64,000 nucleotides of DNA, taken from the NCBI RefSeq assembly GCF_000816785.1, contig NZ_CP007766.1:682001-746000 (forward strand), in the 5' to 3' direction. The notes under the pieces were generated by a model that was given only the letters and a program-made list of their open reading frames with translations, did no database searches and was not told the origin of the DNA. A program made the position numbers and the translations under genes. Shown piece by piece: positions 59,577 through 64,000 of the stretch (position 1 is its first letter; each line of letters starts with the position of its first letter). Source of the stretch: Campylobacter peloridis LMG 23910 (GTDB lineage: Bacteria; Campylobacterota; Campylobacteria; Campylobacterales; Campylobacteraceae).

Positions 59577-60065
59577 ATGATAGAACTTATTTTTTTAGAT
59601 GTAGATGGTTGTTTAACAGATGGTAAAATCATCTACACTCAAAATTATGGTGAAATAAAAGAATTTAATGTAAAAGATGGTGCAGCTATTGAAGCTTGGC
59701 AAAAACTTGGAAAAAAGGTTGCTATAATCACAGGAAGAACAAGCGAGTGTGTTTATTTTAGAGCTAGAGATTTAAAAATTGATTTAGTTTATCAAGGAAT
59801 TAGCGATAAACTAACTTGTGCAAAAGAAATTTTGGAAAAATTAAATTTAGATTTTTCACAATGTGCTGCTATTGGGGATTATTATAATGATATGAAATTA
59901 CTTGAAGCAGTTGGATATAGTTTTAAACCAAAAGATGCACATAAGGCTTTAAAAACTGATAAAGTTTTAAACCGAAAAGGTGGCAATGGTGCAGTGAGTG
60001 AAATGATAGAAATTTTAATCGAGCACAATAATATGCAAGCACAATGGGATAAACTTTGGCAATAA
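59577..60065 (+). CDS. kdsC: KdsC-type HAD phosphatase (KDO 8-P phosphatase)
   Basis: 162 aa HAD without cap domain. Nucleophile motif LDVDGCLTDG (Asp8, Asp10), IITGRTS, and IGDYYNDMKLLEAVGYSF. This pattern and size identify KdsC, which removes phosphate from KDO 8-phosphate for LOS inner core. It is followed, with a 10-base overlap, by lptC and lptA, the same linkage as in E. coli. Confidence 0.9.
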   Translation: MIELIFLDVDGCLTDGKIIYTQNYGEIKEFNVKDGAAIEAWQKLGKKVAIITGRTSECVYFRARDLKIDLVYQGISDKLTCAKEILEKLNLDFSQCAAIGDYYNDMKLLEAVGYSFKPKDAHKALKTDKVLNRKGGNGAVSEMIEILIEHNNMQAQWDKLWQ

Positions 60066-60562
60066 GAATTTTTGCTATTTTGATGAGTTTATTTGCCTTT
60101 GTTATGGTAATTTTAAGCACTCAAGATCCTTATCTTTTTACCATTAAACCTCAAAAAGTTGATGTTGCAAATATGCAAGCTTTTGATGTTTTAGATTATG
60201 AATTAAATGCAAGTAGCACTAAAGCAAGTTATCAAGCTAGTCGTTGGGTGAAGTATCAAGATAAGGATATATTTAATGATTTTAAAGTAGAAGGGGTTGA
60301 TTATAATTTAAGTTCTAATTTATTAATTAGAAATGAAAAAATGTCTATTTTGGAAGGAAATGTTACTTATATAGATCAAAATCAAACTACTATTTTAACT
60401 CAAAAGGCTATTTATGATATGCAAAAAAAATTTTTATTTTCTAAAAATCAATTTAGAGCTTATATTGGTTTAAATGAGATATTTGGGGATAATTTTTTAT
60501 ATGATATAAATCAAAAACAATTAAAAATTCAAGGAATTAAAGCATGGTTTTTAGAACAATAA
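60056..60562 (+). CDS. lptC: LPS export protein LptC
   Basis: 168 aa. One N-terminal membrane helix (about 2-19) and a periplasmic beta-jellyroll with YQASRWVKYQDKDIFNDF, MSILEGNVTYIDQNQTTI and LKIQGIKAWFLEQ. It relays lipooligosaccharide from the inner-membrane ABC complex to LptA. Sequence identity in this family is low; context between kdsC and lptA decides the call. Confidence 0.82.
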   Translation: MAIRIFAILMSLFAFVMVILSTQDPYLFTIKPQKVDVANMQAFDVLDYELNASSTKASYQASRWVKYQDKDIFNDFKVEGVDYNLSSNLLIRNEKMSILEGNVTYIDQNQTTILTQKAIYDMQKKFLFSKNQFRAYIGLNEIFGDNFLYDINQKQLKIQGIKAWFLEQ

Positions 60563-61002
60563 TAATTTTATGTTTATTGAAAGTATTTACTATGGCAGCG
60601 CAAAAAATTGAAGTGCATGCTAAAGATTTTTATTTGGATGAAAAAAACCAAATAAGCGTTTTAAGTGGTGATGTTGAAGTAAAAAAAGCTAAAGATGTGT
60701 TAAATTCTCAAAAATTAGTTATTTATATGAAAAATAAACAACCAATAAAATATGTGGCTACTAAAGATGCTAAATTTAAGATAATTATGAATGATAAAAT
60801 TTATCATGGTAGTGGTGATGAATTTGTATATGAAGTTAAAAAAGATATCTATGAGATTAATGGTAATGCAAAAATTATAGAACTTCAAACTAATAAGCAA
60901 CTTTTTGGAGATAAAATAATTGTTGATAGAAAAAACATGACTTATAGGGTTGTAAGTAAAGATAAAAAACCCGCAAAATTTGTATTTGAAGTGAAAGAAT
61001 GA
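60544..61002 (+). CDS. lptA: LPS transport periplasmic protein LptA
   Basis: 152 aa. Signal peptide (about 1-19, LLKVFTMAAQ). OstA-like fold: KIEVHAKDFYLDEKNQISVL, SGDVEVKKAKDVLNSQKLV, YEINGNAKIIELQTNKQLFG. It forms the periplasmic bridge that carries LOS to the outer membrane. It overlaps lptC by 19 bases and engB by 4. Confidence 0.87.
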   Translation: MVFRTIIILCLLKVFTMAAQKIEVHAKDFYLDEKNQISVLSGDVEVKKAKDVLNSQKLVIYMKNKQPIKYVATKDAKFKIIMNDKIYHGSGDEFVYEVKKDIYEINGNAKIIELQTNKQLFGDKIIVDRKNMTYRVVSKDKKPAKFVFEVKE

Positions 61003-61598
61003 TAACGAATGCTAAATTTTTAACATCGGCTTCTCAAATTGATAATGCTCCTGATTTAGCTCTTACAGAGATCGCTTTTTTAGGTAGATCTAATGTTGGA
61101 AAGAGTTCTTTGATTAATACACTTTGTAAAAATAAAAATTTAGCAAAAAGTTCTTCAACTCCAGGAAAAACACAATTAATTAATTTTTTTGAGGTAGATT
61201 GTAAGTATAATGAGGATAAATTTAAGGTTATTTTTGTTGATTTACCTGGATTTGGTTATGCAAAAGTAAGCAAAAAAACAAAAGAAATTTGGAATAAAAA
61301 TTTAGATGAATTTTTAAGAGAAAGAAGTAGTATAAAACTCTTTGTTCATTTAATTGATGCTAGGCATTATCAATTAGATATTGACTTAAATTTGGATGAG
61401 TATTTAAATTCTTTTTTGAGAGCTGATCAAAAAAAGATTATCGTATTTACTAAAAGCGATAAATTAAATCAAAGTCAAAAAGCAAAACTTTTAAACACTT
61501 ATAAAGATGCGATTTTAGTTTCAAATTTAAAAAAACAAGGAATTGATAAATTAGAAAATAAAATTATTTTAGAAAGTTTAGGCATAAATGAAAACTAA
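60999..61598 (+). CDS. engB: Ribosome-biogenesis GTPase EngB (YsxC/YihA)
   Basis: 199 aa. G1 GRSNVGKSS (29-37), G2 Thr in SSTPGKTQLINF, G3 DLPGFGYAKV, G4 TKSDKLN. It is needed for 50S subunit assembly. It starts in the lptA stop (ATGA) and overlaps the next gene by 11 bases. Confidence 0.94.
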   Translation: MITNAKFLTSASQIDNAPDLALTEIAFLGRSNVGKSSLINTLCKNKNLAKSSSTPGKTQLINFFEVDCKYNEDKFKVIFVDLPGFGYAKVSKKTKEIWNKNLDEFLRERSSIKLFVHLIDARHYQLDIDLNLDEYLNSFLRADQKKIIVFTKSDKLNQSQKAKLLNTYKDAILVSNLKKQGIDKLENKIILESLGINEN

Positions 61599-62085
61599 AA
61601 ATCTTACAAAAAATAGATTTGATTTTTCTTATTTGTTTTTTTACTTATCTTTGATTTTTTATCAAGTTTTATCTTCTGTTTATTACTGGCTTCCACCTTT
61701 GTTTGGCATTTTTTTTTGCTATATGATTATTCTTTTAAAAGAAAAAGAAAAAACCTTAAATAAGCTTGATTTTAGATGGTATTTTTCTTTATTTTATATA
61801 CTTTTTATAGATATTATCCATGGATTTTATCTCTTTAGCTCTTGGATAGCTTTTTTTGTTTTTTACCATGTATTTGCAGATTGGTTTAGTAATAAACTAA
61901 AATTCGGTGATTATTTGCTGATGATTTATACTTTGTGTGCTTATGTTTTTATATATATATTTGATGTTTTTTTGGCTTATTTGGATAATTCTGCAATTAT
62001 AAAATTTGGCATAGAATATTTATGGTTTATTGCTTTTGAGGCTGTGTTTGGTTTTGTTATTTTTAAAGGAAGAGTCAAGCTATGA
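61588..62085 (+). CDS. Small integral membrane protein upstream of PBP2
   Basis: 165 aa, very hydrophobic, about five helices with basic edges. I recognise no catalytic motif. Its size, topology and place directly before mrdA (4-base overlap) resemble MreD, which in many bacteria precedes PBP2 and joins the elongation complex. Sequence alone does not establish that. Named only as a candidate MreD-like protein. Confidence 0.75.
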   Translation: MKTKNLTKNRFDFSYLFFYLSLIFYQVLSSVYYWLPPLFGIFFCYMIILLKEKEKTLNKLDFRWYFSLFYILFIDIIHGFYLFSSWIAFFVFYHVFADWFSNKLKFGDYLLMIYTLCAYVFIYIFDVFLAYLDNSAIIKFGIEYLWFIAFEAVFGFVIFKGRVKL

Positions 62086-63905
62086 GAATGCGTTTGGTAA
62101 TGGGATTTATAGCTTGTTTTTTTATACTTTTATTAGCTAGGGTTTATTATATTAGTATTAAATCAAATGTATATTATGAAGAAATTGCAAAACAAAATGC
62201 AATAAAAACCCAACTAATAGCCCCAGTTCGCGGGCAAATTTTAGATATAAAAGGAAAACCTTTAGCTGTTAATAAATTAGGTTTTTCCATTTCTATTAAG
62301 CCTTATTTGTATATTAAAAAGAAAAATAGAAATATTTTAGAACAAGAATTACAAACCATAGTACATTATTTTCCTGATTTAAACATAACAAAACTTAAAA
62401 AAACATATATAAAATCTGATTCTTATTATAATCAAGATTATATAGAAGTTGTTCCTTTTATTGAATATGATGCTATGATTAAGTATTTTACCATTCTTAA
62501 TTTAAGAGAAAATATGCAAGTTAAGTCAACAACTCAACGATACTATCCTTATGATTCTTTAGCAAGTCATGTTATAGGCTATGTTGGCAAGGCAAATTTA
62601 AATGATATGAATGAAAATGAAATAGCAAGACTTACTAGTTATGTTGGTCGCAGTGGTATTGAGCGATACTATAATAGTATTTTACAAGGAAACAAAGGTG
62701 AAAAAATAAGCAAAGTCAATGCTTTAAATAAAGAAATAGAAGAGTTATCTTACAAAAAACCACAAACGCATAATATTACCTTAACTATTGATCTACAATT
62801 GCAAGAGTTTATTACTCAAATTTTTAAAGATTTAGCTGGTGCTGCTATTATTATGGATGTCAACAATGGTGCTATATTGGCTGCTGGAAGCTTTCCTGAA
62901 TATAATTTAAATCCTTTTGTTACTGGAATTTCTCAAGAGGAATGGGATAAACTTTCTAATGACTTAAATCATCCATTTACTAATAAATTAATCAATGGTC
63001 TTTATCCACCTGGTTCAGTGATTAAAATGGGAACTGCTTTAGCTTTTTTAGATAGTGGAAAATTTGATGAACATCGTAAATTTTTATGCGATTCTAATTT
63101 TGAACTTGGGGGTAGGAAATTTAGATGTTGGAAGGTTACAGGTCATGGCTATATGGATATGAATGATGCGATTAGAGAAAGTTGTGATGTGTATTTTTAT
63201 AAAGGTGCTTTAGAGGTTGGTATTGATATTATTAGTTCTGTTTTTGAAAGAATGGGTTTTGGTTTTAAAACCGGAGTTGATTTGCCTAATGAATTTATAG
63301 GAACAGTTCCTAATAAAGCATGGAAAAAACAAAAATATAATCAACCATGGTATCAAGGTGAAACTTTAAATACTAGCATAGGACAAGGTGATTTTTTGGT
63401 TACTCCAATGCAAGTAGCTAAATTTACGGCTATGATAGCAACGGCTAAAAATATTACCCCGCATTTTATAGAAAGTATTGATGATAATATAACTAAGCTA
63501 AATTTTGAAAATAATGAAAGTATTTTTACTACTTTTGAATTAGCAAAACTGCCATTATTAAGGCGTTCTATGTATGAAGTAGCTAATGAGCAAGGAGGAA
63601 CAACTGCTAGATATTTAAAAAATTCTCCTATAACTATAGCTGCTAAGACAGGAACAGCACAAGTGGTTGGAATTTCTCAAAGTGAAAAAAAGCGTATAAA
63701 AGAGGAAGATTTAGAATATTTTTTAAGATCACATGCTTGGATTACTTCATATGCTCCTTATGAAAAACCTCAATATGTAGTAGTAGTTTTAATCGAACAT
63801 GGAAAAAGTGGTAGTAGCACTGGTGGGCCTATATTAGCTAAAATTTATGAAAAGCTAATAGATTTAGGTTATATTGATAAAAAATATATTAAGAAAAAAA
63901 ATTAG
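62082..63905 (+). CDS. mrdA: Penicillin-binding protein 2 (elongation transpeptidase)
   Basis: 607 aa class B PBP. N-terminal membrane helix (about 5-22). Pedestal domain with [18 protein letters not shown] and [15 protein letters not shown]. Transpeptidase domain: SVIK (Ser312, Lys315), SCD (367-369) and KTGTAQV (about 523). It cross-links sidewall peptidoglycan with RodA. Its stop overlaps the convergent queA stop by 4 bases. Confidence 0.95.
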   Translation: MRMRLVMGFIACFFILLLARVYYISIKSNVYYEEIAKQNAIKTQLIAPVRGQILDIKGKPLAVNKLGFSISIKPYLYIKKKNRNILEQELQTIVHYFPDLNITKLKKTYIKSDSYYNQDYIEVVPFIEYDAMIKYFTILNLRENMQVKSTTQRYYPYDSLASHVIGYVGKANLNDMNENEIARLTSYVGRSGIERYYNSILQGNKGEKISKVNALNKEIEELSYKKPQTHNITLTIDLQLQEFITQIFKDLAGAAIIMDVNNGAILAAGSFPEYNLNPFVTGISQEEWDKLSNDLNHPFTNKLINGLYPPGSVIKMGTALAFLDSGKFDEHRKFLCDSNFELGGRKFRCWKVTGHGYMDMNDAIRESCDVYFYKGALEVGIDIISSVFERMGFGFKTGVDLPNEFIGTVPNKAWKKQKYNQPWYQGETLNTSIGQGDFLVTPMQVAKFTAMIATAKNITPHFIESIDDNITKLNFENNESIFTTFELAKLPLLRRSMYEVANEQGGTTARYLKNSPITIAAKTGTAQVVGISQSEKKRIKEEDLEYFLRSHAWITSYAPYEKPQYVVVVLIEHGKSGSSTGGPILAKIYEKLIDLGYIDKKYIKKKN

Positions 63906-64000
63906 ATAATTAACATTCCATCACCATATGAGTAAAAACGATAGTTATTTTTTATGGCTTCATGGTAAAGCTCTAAAGTTTTTTCTCTACCTATAAAGGA
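63902..64000 (-). CDS. queA: C-terminal end of QueA (partial)
   Basis: The minus strand reads 32 codons from the right edge to TAA (63902-63904): [20 protein letters not shown], then [12 protein letters not shown]. This matches the usual C terminus of tRNA preQ1(34) S-adenosylmethionine ribosyltransferase-isomerase, which builds epoxyqueuosine in tRNA. Only the end is in the window, and it is convergent with mrdA. Confidence 0.85.
   Translation of the reverse strand, partial: SFIGREKTLELYHEAIKNNYRFYSYGDGMLII

Overview
The window is low-GC chromosomal DNA from a member of the genus Campylobacter, most likely the C. lari group. The genus call rests on gene content and order: rodA / rluA-type synthase / FN3 lipoprotein / trmB / ftsE / ftsX / M23-like / pyrH / rpoZ / spoT / tyrS / NMO / amiA / mnmC, then fabL-like / dapA / M16 / pyrD / msbA / cysS / murJ / fapA / ruvA / ddl / phd-like / hydrolase / murF, and nadK / recN / cbrR / tatD / mltD / rlpA / kdsC / lptC / lptA / engB / mrdA. 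As I remember them, these are C. jejuni blocks joined at different breakpoints. The species call is weak. I saw no CRISPR array, rRNA, insertion sequence or long phase-variable G tract.

Layout. (1) 1-5798 is an accessory region, all on +. It holds the 3' end of a cut-off gene, three tandem paralogues of about 426 aa, an unrelated 273-aa protein, and decayed gene remnants. Each inter-gene gap repeats the last 15 codons of the cut-off upstream gene. This is the most unusual part of the window. It abuts the 3' end of a CAU-anticodon tRNA (5799-5875, -). (2) rodA (-). (3) 7110-22207 (+) is a long cluster covering translation and RNA modification, the FtsEX/EnvC-like/AmiA cell-separation set, nucleotide synthesis, rpoZ and spoT. 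(4) 22265-23089 (+) is a hypothetical exported protein whose end overlaps the convergent - cluster. (5) 23086-33402 (-) runs rseP, pgsA, fabL-like, dapA, M16 protease, pyrD, msbA, cysS, murJ. (6) 33533-39345 (+) runs fapA/DUF342, ruvA, ddl, Phd-like, hydrolase, murF. (7) flgH (-), then pta-ackA (+), ending in a strong bidirectional terminator. (8) 42824-53112 (-) holds metQ, a GT8 glycosyltransferase, metI, metN, valS, an OmpA-like protein, ppa, adk, aspS. (9) 53200-63905 (+) runs nadK, recN, cbrR, tatD, mltD, rlpA, kdsC, lptC, lptA, engB, a small membrane protein, mrdA. It meets the end of queA (-) at the right edge.

How the genes fit together. Much of the core is envelope biogenesis: lipid II precursors (ddl, murF, dapA), lipid II flipping (murJ), elongation synthases (rodA, mrdA), septal hydrolysis (ftsEX, EnvC-like, amiA), glycan trimming (mltD, rlpA), and LPS/LOS synthesis and transport (kdsC, lptA, lptC, msbA). 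The rest is housekeeping: aminoacylation, nucleotide and NAD metabolism, DNA repair and stringent response. Apart from the left accessory region, the unusual items are a glycosyltransferase inside the methionine transporter cluster, a lone Phd-type antitoxin among cell-wall genes, a membrane-anchored MurF, and a CbrR-type regulator with degraded receiver and GGDEF motifs.
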